From Burkholderiales bacterium (GTDB taxonomy: Bacteria; Pseudomonadota; Gammaproteobacteria; Burkholderiales; Casimicrobiaceae), in the NCBI GenBank assembly GCA_025935435.1, contig JAICVH010000117.1:1-7251 (forward strand): a DNA stretch of 7,251 nt. Reading direction: 5' to 3'. Below are positions 1 to 6,800 of the stretch, piece by piece (position 1 is the stretch's first letter; the number at the start of each line of letters is the position of its first letter). The notes below the pieces were generated by a model. The model worked only from the letters and a program-made list of their open reading frames with translations. It had not been told where the DNA came from and did no database searches. The position numbers and the translations under genes are program-made.

Positions 1-484
1 GCCAGTGCGGCAGTACCCGCGCGACACGGTCTCGCAGCATGTCGCGGCGGCCGAAACGAAAATCGAGCGCGAGCGCCATATGCAACGCCAGGTCGTCAAG
101 GGGATGATCGGCGAGCAGCCGTTCGTAATGACCGAGCGCTCGCCGATAGTCTCCGGCGTTCCATGCGCGCGCCGCGTCGAAGTGAAGGCGCGCGACGACG
201 CTGAGCGGTTTGCTCGCACGGTCGAATGCATCGATGGCCTCGGCCGCTGCTGCATCGCCCGGATGATCAGCGGCGAGTAGTCGCGCGGCCGCGCGGACGC
301 ACAGCGCCCTGACGCAATGCGGGTCATGAGCAAGCGCCCCGTCGATCCACGCGTGAACGTCGCCGATGCCGCCATGCAAGTGAACGAGCGCAGTTGCGAC
401 GCGATCCCCCGGCGCGTCGTTCATGACAGGCGTTTGCACGTCGCCGCCGTCGACAACCACCGCGTCATCGTTTTGCGCAGTCAT
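1..484 (-). CDS. TTC38-like tetratricopeptide repeat protein, 3' end outside window
   Basis: Reading leftward from an ATG at 484-482, the frame stays open for 161 codons and leaves the window, so only the N-terminus is visible. The first ~25 residues look disordered. Helical, Ala/Leu-rich sequence follows, with a TPR-like helix pair at about residues 102-140 (DAARAWNAGDYRRALGHYER, then LLADHPLDDLALHMA). The stretch at 138-161 contains ALDFRFGRRDMLRDRVARVL followed by PHW, which resembles the 'DF..G....LRDR.ARVLP.W' segment I recall from the TTC38 family of human and bacterial TPR proteins. Their biochemical role is unknown to me; TPR folds usually bind other proteins. No signal peptide or membrane segment is seen. 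The Shine-Dalgarno is weak, and Met21 is a possible alternative start. The gene lies 78 bp downstream of the AraC-family gene on the same strand without an evident terminator, so cotranscription is possible. The TTC38 assignment is by motif memory only. Confidence 0.8.
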   Translation of the reverse strand, partial: MTAQNDDAVVVDGGDVQTPVMNDAPGDRVATALVHLHGGIGDVHAWIDGALAHDPHCVRALCVRAAARLLAADHPGDAAAAEAIDAFDRASKPLSVVARLHFDAARAWNAGDYRRALGHYERLLADHPLDDLALHMALALDFRFGRRDMLRDRVARVLPHW

Positions 485-562
485 GACCGCGAGGATGCAG
501 CACGCATCTGCGCCCGGCCATGTCCGCGCGGCCGCTGATCTTGCTCGGGCGTCCGCGACGCG

Positions 563-1675
563 CTAAGGCGAAGCGCCGATCTTCGTGGTTTCGGGGGTCG
601 AGCGTGCGTCGCGTGATCGGAGCAGGCGCTCGCGGCGCCATGCGGCCGGGGGCACGCCGACAAGCCGCTTGAACGCGCGGCTGAACGCCGCTTCGGACTC
701 GTATCCGGTTTCGAGCGCGATCGATGCGACGTTCTGCGTCGATTCCAGCAGCAAGCGCGACGCAACCTGCATCCGCCACTGCGCGAGATACTGCATCGGC
801 GGCTGACCGACGAGGTCGGCGAACCGCTCGTGCAACGCCGAGCGCGACAGTCCGACGGCATCGCCGAGCGCGTCGATCGTCCAGCGATGCGCGGGCCGTT
901 CGTGCAGCAGACCGAGCGCACGACCGACGAAGCGGTCACGCAGACCCGCGAGCCAGCCGGTCTGCTCGTCGGGCAGGCGATCGAGATAGCGACGCACGAC
1001 GTCGACGAACATCATTTCCGACAACCGCTCGAGTACCGCCTCGCCGCCCGGACGCTTGGCGTTCGATTCGTCGACGGCCATCCGGATGAACTGCGAGATC
1101 CAGGTGCTCTCGTCGACGACGCCCGGCATGTGCAGGACGCGCGGCAGCGCGGAGAGGAGCGGGTTGAACGGCCGCGCATCGCAGCCGAGAAAACCGCATA
1201 CGACGGTCGAACGCTCGGCACCGCCGCCATCGAGGCGTGCCGTCGTGCGCAACGGCCCGTCGCTCGCAGTCGGTAAACCACTCGGGCCGCGCGGTGCCAT
1301 CGTGATCGATTCGCCCTGATGCATGAGGACGTAGGGAAGCTGTTCCGGCCGCGGTGAAAAGAAGAACGCCTTGTCCACCTTCGACGCCCGCATGCCCGGC
1401 GCGCTCGACATGACGTGTGCGTCACCCTGCGGGAACATGATGATGTCGCCTGCGTGCAGCGCGATTGGCGCGAGGCCGGCCAGTCCGCCGTAGCAGTCGC
1501 CCTTGGTGACCACGTGGTATTCGATCATGTGCTCGGCGCCGGGCAGGATCGCGGCGGTGATGTCGCGCGCAGGCGGGGCTTCCGCCACCCATGGGGCGAT
1601 GCCTTCGACGTAATAGAACAATGCGCCGCGCAGGCGTACGGCCCGAAGCAGCTCCGACAGCGTGTCAGCGCTCAT
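563..1675 (-). CDS. AraC-family transcriptional regulator with N-terminal cupin domain
   Basis: A complete 370-residue gene, ATG to TAG. The N-terminal half matches the Cupin_6 (AraC-binding-like) sensor family: an LSELLRAVRLRGALFY opening (residues 6-21), the cupin strand HAGDIIMFPQGDAHVM (74-89), and the STVVCGFLGCDARPFNPLLS segment (156-175). The C-terminal part carries both AraC helix-turn-helix units: the first at about 265-305 (WTIDALGDAVGLSRSALHER), the second at about 316-348 (IALETGYESEAAFSRAFKRL ending VGVPP). Such proteins bind DNA near divergent targets and respond to small ligands in the cupin pocket; the ligand is unknown here. The start is chosen because homologues begin a few residues before SELLRAVRL; the ribosome site is poor (pyrimidine-rich CTCCTCTCCG just upstream). 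It is divergent from the methyltransferase with 167 bp between start codons, suggesting it controls that gene, itself, or both. The last ~20 residues are an unstructured tail. Confidence 0.95.
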   Translation of the reverse strand: MSADTLSELLRAVRLRGALFYYVEGIAPWVAEAPPARDITAAILPGAEHMIEYHVVTKGDCYGGLAGLAPIALHAGDIIMFPQGDAHVMSSAPGMRASKVDKAFFFSPRPEQLPYVLMHQGESITMAPRGPSGLPTASDGPLRTTARLDGGGAERSTVVCGFLGCDARPFNPLLSALPRVLHMPGVVDESTWISQFIRMAVDESNAKRPGGEAVLERLSEMMFVDVVRRYLDRLPDEQTGWLAGLRDRFVGRALGLLHERPAHRWTIDALGDAVGLSRSALHERFADLVGQPPMQYLAQWRMQVASRLLLESTQNVASIALETGYESEAAFSRAFKRLVGVPPAAWRRERLLRSRDARSTPETTKIGASP

Positions 1676-1742
1676 CGGAGAGGAGCAGGCGCATGCGAGG
1701 AGCGGGGTCGGTGCATTGCGGAACCGGACGGGCGGGCAAGTT

Positions 1743-1767
1743 TTGACGACTCCTGGACGATCGTCAA
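1743..1767. promoter_or_regulatory. Candidate operator: inverted repeat TTGACGA-N11-TCGTCAA
   Basis: Positions 1743-1749 read TTGACGA and 1761-1767 read TCGTCAA, a perfect 7-bp inverted repeat separated by 11 bp. A second reading of the same bases is a direct repeat: GACGA at 1745 and again at 1756, offset 11 bp or about one helical turn, which is the kind of arrangement AraC-type proteins often recognise. Nested inside is the 10-bp palindrome GACGATCGTC (1756-1765). The repeat lies between the divergent AraC-family and methyltransferase genes, centred near 1755, about 40 bp upstream of the start point expected from the -10 box at 1782. The minus-strand copy of TTGACG could also serve as a -35 hexamer for the AraC-family gene. 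That the AraC-family protein binds here is inference. Confidence 0.5.
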
Positions 1768-1781
1768 CGGCCGCGTGTGCC

Positions 1782-1787
1782 GATAAT
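1782..1787 (+). promoter_or_regulatory. Candidate -10 box (GATAAT) for the methyltransferase gene
   Basis: GATAAT matches the sigma-70 -10 consensus at five of six positions and stands out in GC-rich DNA. At the usual 17-bp spacing the -35 position (1759-1764, GATCGT) is a poor match. The inverted repeat at 1743-1767 overlaps this slot, which is what an activator-dependent promoter would look like. Transcription would start near 1794, leaving a leader of about 50 nt before the ATG at 1843. Confidence 0.4.
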
Positions 1788-1831
1788 GCCAGCCATCGAC
1801 GAGGCGCTCGTCGTCACACGTCAAACCAACC

Positions 1832-1837
1832 GGGGAG
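1832..1837 (+). promoter_or_regulatory. Ribosome binding site that fixes the methyltransferase start
   Basis: GGGGAG lies 5 nt before the ATG at 1843 and is the only good Shine-Dalgarno near the 5' end of the frame. The frame is open further upstream to a GTG at 1777, but that start has no such site, would overlap the proposed -10 box, and would add 22 residues with no relation to the methyltransferase fold. Confidence 0.75.
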
Positions 1838-1842
1838 TCATC

Positions 1843-2679
1843 ATGGAAACCAGCAAGCAATCCGCGCCGGCCGCGCCGGACTACGCAGCGATCAAGACCC
1901 GCCAGCAGGCGACGTGGGCCTCGGGCGATTTCGGCATCATCGGAACGACGCTCCAGATCGTCGGCGAATCGCTGTGCGAAGCGGTCGATCTCCGCGCCGG
2001 TGAACGCGTGCTGGACGTCGCCGCGGGCAACGGCAATGCCACGCTCGCCGCAGCGCGCCGCTTCGCGGAAGTGACGTCGACGGATTACGTGCCACACCTG
2101 CTGGAGCAGGGCAGGAAACGCGCCGAGGCGGAGCGCCTCACCGTGCAGTTCGAAGTTGCCGATGCCGAGAACCTGCCGTACGGCGACGGCGCCTACGATG
2201 TCGTGCTGTCGACCTACGGCGCGATGTTCGCACCCAACCAGTCGCGCACGGCGAGCGAACTTCTTCGCGTGACGCGGTCGGGTGGTCGCATCGGCCTCGC
2301 GAGCTGGACACCCGAAGGGTTCATCGGCGACCTGTTTCGCGTGACCGGTTCGTTCATCGCACCGCCGCCGGGGCTGGCTTCACCGATGCGTTGGGGAACG
2401 CAGCAGGCGCTCGATGAATGGTTCGGGCCGCACGCCCGCGAAATCCGCTGCGAGCGCCGGATGTTCAATTTCCGGTATCGCTCGGCCGAGCATTGGATCG
2501 AGATCTTCCGCAGCTACTACGGGCCGACGCACAAGGCGTTTGCGGCGCTTCCGCCCGAGCGCCAGTCGGCGCTGCACGTCGCGCTGATCGACCTGCTGTC
2601 GTCGTCCAATCGCGCCCGCGGCGAGGGTACGCTCGTCGTGCCGGGCGAGTATCTCGAGACGGTGATCGTCAAGGCCTAG
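1843..2679 (+). CDS. Class I SAM-dependent methyltransferase (UbiE/Methyltransf_11-like)
   Basis: A complete 278-residue cytoplasmic protein from the ATG with the GGGGAG ribosome site to TAG. It carries the class I methyltransferase motifs in order: motif I VLDVAAGNGN (residues 56-65), which binds the SAM methionine and carboxylate; an acidic residue at the end of strand 2 (D81 in STDYV) for the ribose hydroxyls; ADAENLPY (106-113), with D107 near the adenine; YDVVLSTYGAMFAP (118-131), equivalent to motif IV; and ELLRVTRSGGRIGLASW (139-155), the helix and strand typical of UbiE-like enzymes. The C-terminal part (about 160-278) is variable and likely shapes the acceptor pocket. The acceptor cannot be told from sequence; a small molecule is more likely than nucleic acid given the fold. 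It is divergent from the AraC-family gene and convergent with the Sel1-repeat gene 64 bp downstream. The product may be regulated through the inverted repeat upstream. Confidence 0.92.
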   Translation: METSKQSAPAAPDYAAIKTRQQATWASGDFGIIGTTLQIVGESLCEAVDLRAGERVLDVAAGNGNATLAAARRFAEVTSTDYVPHLLEQGRKRAEAERLTVQFEVADAENLPYGDGAYDVVLSTYGAMFAPNQSRTASELLRVTRSGGRIGLASWTPEGFIGDLFRVTGSFIAPPPGLASPMRWGTQQALDEWFGPHAREIRCERRMFNFRYRSAEHWIEIFRSYYGPTHKAFAALPPERQSALHVALIDLLSSSNRARGEGTLVVPGEYLETVIVKA

Positions 2680-2710
2680 GCGCGGTCGGCAGCGCGTGCG
2701 CGGCGCGGAT

Positions 2711-2726
2711 ACGGGGTCACGCCCGT
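2711..2726. terminator. Weak hairpin between convergent genes
   Basis: ACGGG (2711-2715) pairs perfectly with CCCGT (2722-2726) around a 6-nt loop, followed on the plus strand by only two or three T residues. It sits between the convergent methyltransferase and Sel1-repeat genes, where a terminator is expected. The stem is short and the T tract poor, so it may equally be chance in GC-rich DNA. Confidence 0.25.
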
Positions 2727-2743
2727 TTGCTGCGAGCGGACCA

Positions 2744-3748
2744 TCACTTCCGCGATCCGCGCGACCCGAAGACATCCACGTCACCTGCGTCGACCCGCGT
2801 CGCGACGCCGAGATCGAGCGCGCGTTGCCCGGCGATCCATTCGATCGTGCGGCAGGACGTGCTGCGCACGATCCGCATCACGTCGTCAGCGTGCTCGGGG
2901 ATCACCCACATCAGGTGGCGCCGCATCAACAGGTCGAAGCCATCGGAGCAGTGCCGCTCGTTCGACTTGTCGATCGTCGCAGCCTCATGAAAGCCGATCC
3001 TCGCCCGCGAGCCAACGAGCACGCGCTCGATGCCTGCCGTGAAGAGCAGCGAGCATGCGGACGCGCAGTCGTACCGCGTCACGGTTCGAAAACGCCCGTA
3101 ACGTATGTCCCGTGCGAGTTCCAGCGCGTCACTGAGCACGCCACCCGGCGACTCGAGCAGCAGCCAGCGGTCGGCGCAGCCCGCGCGCTCGGTTCGCCGG
3201 ACGACGTCCTCGAACCCGACGCTCGCCTCGCGCGTGATCTTGCCTTGCAGGGCGACGACGCACGTCTGTGCGTCGGCGTTCGCGATCACGAAGCGGCCCT
3301 GGTCGAACGCGATCACTTCCTGCGTCGACAGTTCTTTCAGGTGCTGCGTCGCGCGCTGGCGCAGCGGCGAGTTCGCCGTCGCGCGGGGATTCGCGAGGAC
3401 CTCCGCGTACCACTTGCGCGCCTCGCCCGCGTCCTTGGCGAGGCCAGAGCCGGTCTCGTAAAGGAGGGCGACGCTGTACTGCGCGTCGGGATCGCCCTGC
3501 CGCGCGGCCTTCAGATACCAGCGCGCGGCTTCGGCGTGGTCGACGGCTGTGCCGAGTCCCTTCTCGTAAAGAACGGCGACGTTGAACTGCGCCGCTGCTT
3601 GGCCCTGCTCCGCGAGCGGAAGCCAGAGCTTCAGCGCTGTCGCGTAGTGTCCCTGGTCATACGCCGCCACGCCGTCGTCGTATGGACCCGCGAGCGCGTT
3701 CGCGCAAACCACGAATAACCAAGCGAGCGCCGCGACGGTTTTGATCAC
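2744..3748 (-). CDS. Secreted Sel1-repeat protein with C-terminal ClpP-like serine hydrolase domain
   Basis: A complete 334-residue protein from a GTG start to TGA. Residues 1-20 form a classic signal peptide ending ANALA with cleavage before G21; C15 does not lie in a proper lipobox, so a soluble periplasmic protein is likely. Residues ~24-120 hold about three Sel1/TPR-like repeats with signatures AQFNVAVLYEKGLG (53-66) and AQYSVALLYETGSG (89-102), each followed by an A..WY helix. Residues ~152-325 resemble the ClpP/crotonase fold: LLLESPGG (196-203) matches the ClpP 'NSPGG' loop, CASACSLLFTAG (228-239) aligns with 'AASMGAFLLTAG' and puts S230 at the nucleophile, and RIGFH (250-254) puts H254 at the catalytic histidine. 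The third, acidic residue is unclear. All six cysteines of the mature protein lie in this domain. It may be a periplasmic protease or scaffold; substrate unknown. It is divergent from the oxidoreductase gene by 78 bp; the ribosome site is weak. Confidence 0.9.
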   Translation of the reverse strand: MIKTVAALAWLFVVCANALAGPYDDGVAAYDQGHYATALKLWLPLAEQGQAAAQFNVAVLYEKGLGTAVDHAEAARWYLKAARQGDPDAQYSVALLYETGSGLAKDAGEARKWYAEVLANPRATANSPLRQRATQHLKELSTQEVIAFDQGRFVIANADAQTCVVALQGKITREASVGFEDVVRRTERAGCADRWLLLESPGGVLSDALELARDIRYGRFRTVTRYDCASACSLLFTAGIERVLVGSRARIGFHEAATIDKSNERHCSDGFDLLMRRHLMWVIPEHADDVMRIVRSTSCRTIEWIAGQRALDLGVATRVDAGDVDVFGSRGSRK

Positions 3749-3809
3749 CGTGAAAGGTTACACACAAAGCGTCGCGCTCGCGCTCGGGCCCGCTCACCGT
3801 GCGCTGCGG

Positions 3810-3815
3810 TATCAT
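3810..3815 (+). promoter_or_regulatory. Candidate -10 box (TATCAT) for the oxidoreductase gene
   Basis: TATCAT matches the -10 consensus at five of six positions within the 78-bp gap separating two divergent start codons. No -35 match is seen at normal spacing (3787-3792 is GGCCCG). Transcription from it would start about 5 nt before the ATG at 3827, giving a nearly leaderless mRNA; this fits the absence of a Shine-Dalgarno there but is unproven. A clear opposite-facing promoter for the Sel1-repeat gene is not visible in this gap. Confidence 0.3.
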
Positions 3816-3826
3816 CGATCGCTCTG

Positions 3827-6800
3827 ATGAATGCGCCAGGCGAACCGGTTGCCGCGAGGCAGGATTCGCGCACGGAAACGTCCCGCCTGCGTGAAATCCC
3901 CTACAACTACACGTCGTTTTCCGATCGCGAGATCGTGATCCGGCTGCTCGGCGCGCCGATGTGGGCGCTGCTCGAGGAACTGCGCGGTGAGCGCCGCACC
4001 GGCCGTTCAGCGCGGATGCTGTTCGAAGTGCTGGGCGACATCTGGGTCGTCGAGCGCAATCCGTATCTGCAGGACGACCTGCTCGACAACCCGAAGCGGC
4101 GCAAGCTCCTCGTCGAGGCGCTGCACCACCGTTTGCACGAGATCGACAAGCGTCGTGCGGCAAACGCCGCGCTCGACCCCGAACGGGACGTGAATGTGGG
4201 CCTGCTGCTCGCGTCGGCGCGCGACGCCGTCGAGCGCTTTTCGGCGTGGTTTCCGGAAACCGCAGCGCTTCGCAAACGGATCGTGCGCACGCTCGGCCGG
4301 CATACGCGCCGCGACAACATCACGTTCGACGGACTGCAGCGTGTGTCGCACGTGACCGATGCGACGGACTGGCGCGTCGAATATCCGTTCGTGGTGCTGC
4401 ATCCGGACACCGAAGACGAGGTGCGCGGTCTGGTCGCCGGCTGCATCGAGCTCGGGCTCACGATCATCCCGCGCGGCGGCGGAACCGGCTACACCGGCGG
4501 CGCGATTCCCCTCGATCCCCGGTCGGCCGTCATCAACACCGAAAAGCTCGAGCGTCTCTCGGAGGTGGAGCGCATCGTGCTACCCGGCCGCGTCGAACCG
4601 TCGCCGACGATCGATTGCGGCGCCGGTGTCGTCACCAAGCGCGCGATGGACGTGGCCGACGCGAACGGACTCGTCTTCGCATGCGACCCCACGTCGGCCG
4701 ACGCGTCATGCATCGGCGGCAATGTCGCGGTCAACGCGGGCGGCAAGAAGGCCGTACTGTGGGGAACCGCGCTCGACAACCTCGTGTCGTGGCGGATGGT
4801 GACGCCGGATGCCGAATGGCTCGAGATCACGCGACTCGATCACAACGTCGGCAAGATCCACGACGCGCAGCACGCGACGTTCGAATTGAACTGGCTCGCA
4901 GACGACGGCAAGCGCGTGACGCGAACCGAACGCCTGCAGATCCCGGGCGGGCAGTTTCGCAAGGTCGGCCTCGGCAAGGACGTCACCGACAAGTTCCTTG
5001 CAGGACTCCCCGGCGTGCAGAAGGAAGGCTGCGACGGCATTGTCGTGTCCGCACGCTTCGTGCTGCATCGGATGCCCCCTGCGATCCGCACCGTCTGCCT
5101 CGAATTCTTCGGCCAGGCGCGCGAATCGACGCCGGCCATCGTCGAGGTGAAGCGCTTTCTCGACGCCGCCGCCGAACGCGCCGACGATGCTCGCGTCCAT
5201 CTCGCGGGACTCGAGCATCTCGACGCGCGCTATGTGAAGGCGGTCGGCTATTCGACGAAGGCGAAACGGCACGGTTGCCCGAACATGGTGCTGATCGGCG
5301 ACATCGTCGGCGAAACCGATACCGCCGTGGCCAAGGCCGCGTCGGAAGTGATCCGGATCGCGAATGCGCGCGGCGGCGAAGGCTTTGTCGCAGTGTCTGC
5401 GGAAGCGCGCAAGAAGTTCTGGCTCGACCGCTCGCGCACCGCGGCGATTTCCAAGCATACGAACGCGTTCAAGATCAACGAGGACGTCGTCATTCCGCTT
5501 GAACGGCTCGGTGACTACACCGACGGCATCGAGCGGCTGAACATCGAGATGTCGATCCGCAACAAGCTGAAGCTCGCCGATCGGCTGACCGATTTCCTCG
5601 CCGATCCCGATGCCGAGCATCTCTGGCGGCCCGGCAGCGAGGCCCGTCCAACGGACGTCGAACTCGCCGCGGCGCTCGACGACGCCCGTTTGCTCGTCGC
5701 TGGCGTTCGCGCGCATTGGCAGCATCTTTACGATCGACTGGACGAAACGTTTCGCGACTTGCAGAGCCACGCGATCGTCGTGTCGTGGAAACGCGAGCTG
5801 CGCGCGCCGCTCGAGGAGATCTTTGCCGGTCGTGCGTTCGAGCCGCTTTTCGCCTGCTGCAATCGAATTCATCGTGAGGTGCTGCGGAGCCGCGTGTTCA
5901 TCGCGCTGCATATGCACGCGGGCGACGGCAACGTGCATACGAACCTCCCGGTGAATTCCGATGATTACGGGATGCTGCAGGAGGCCAATGCCGCGGTGGT
6001 CCGCGTCATGGCGCTTGCGCGCGCGCTCGATGGCGTCATTTCGGGCGAGCACGGCATCGGGATCACCAAGCTCGAGTTCCTGACCGACGATGAACTCGCG
6101 CCGTTCGCGGACTACAAGCGTCGCATCGACCCGCACGGACGTTTCAATCGCGGCAAGCTGACGCGTCAGCCGGCGCCGCGCGCGGATCTCACCAATGCGT
6201 ATACGCCATCGTTCTCGCTGATCGGGCATGAAAGCCTGATCCTCGAGCAGAGCGCCATCGGCGAGATCACCGACGCGATCAAGGATTGCCTGCGCTGCGG
6301 CAAATGCAAGGCGCCGTGCGCGACGCATTCACCGCGCGCAAACCTTCTCTACAGCCCTCGCAACAAGATTCTTGCGACGTCGCTTCTCACGGAGGCGTTC
6401 CTCTACGAGGAGCAGACGCGGCGCGGCGTTTCGCTGCGACACTTCGACGAATTCGGCGACGTCGCCGACCACTGCACGATCTGTCACAAGTGCGTGAATC
6501 CGTGCCCGGTCGACATCGACTTCGGCGACGTGTCGATCGCGATGCGCAACCTGCTTCGCCGCGAAGGCCGCAAGCGATTCAATCCGGGCACGGCAGCGTC
6601 GATGTTCTTCCTGAACGCGACCGATCCGTCGACGATCAAGGTCGCCAAGACGCTGATGATCGACGCCGGTTATCGCGTGCAGCGACTCGCGAACCGGTTC
6701 GCCCGGAAATCCGGACTGGCGCGCGCTCAGACGGCGCGTCCGCCTTCGACAACCGGGCAGACCACAATCAAGGCGCAGGTCATCCATTTCATCAACAAGC

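Noticed and set aside
485..562. A possible terminator between the AraC-family gene and the TPR gene (CGCCCG pairing with CGGGCG)
   Set aside because: The two arms are more than 30 nt apart and no T tract follows, so there is no convincing intrinsic terminator.
1777..1842. A 22-residue N-terminal extension of the methyltransferase from a GTG at 1777
   Set aside because: No ribosome site at 1777, overlap with the proposed -10 box, and a strong Shine-Dalgarno just before the ATG at 1843.
2696..3718. A 340-codon plus-strand frame opposite the Sel1/ClpP-like gene
   Set aside because: The minus-strand reading has a signal peptide, Sel1 repeats and a ClpP-like domain. The plus-strand product has none of these and is Arg-rich.
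3812..3830. A 5-bp inverted repeat TCATC/GATGA that includes the oxidoreductase start codon
   Set aside because: The stem is only 5 bp and AT-containing with a 9-nt loop; too weak to propose start-codon sequestration.
4246..5502. A 418-codon plus-strand frame overlapping the oxidoreductase gene
   Set aside because: Out of frame with the real gene; its translation is dominated by Arg and has no motif. The correct plus-strand frame is continuous through this stretch, so there is also no frameshift to explain.
4706..6328. A 540-codon open frame on the minus strand opposite the oxidoreductase gene
   Set aside because: It lies wholly antisense to a gene with unmistakable FAD-binding motifs. Long antisense frames are routine in GC-rich DNA with strong third-position bias, and its product is Arg/Asp/Ala-rich with no recognisable domain.
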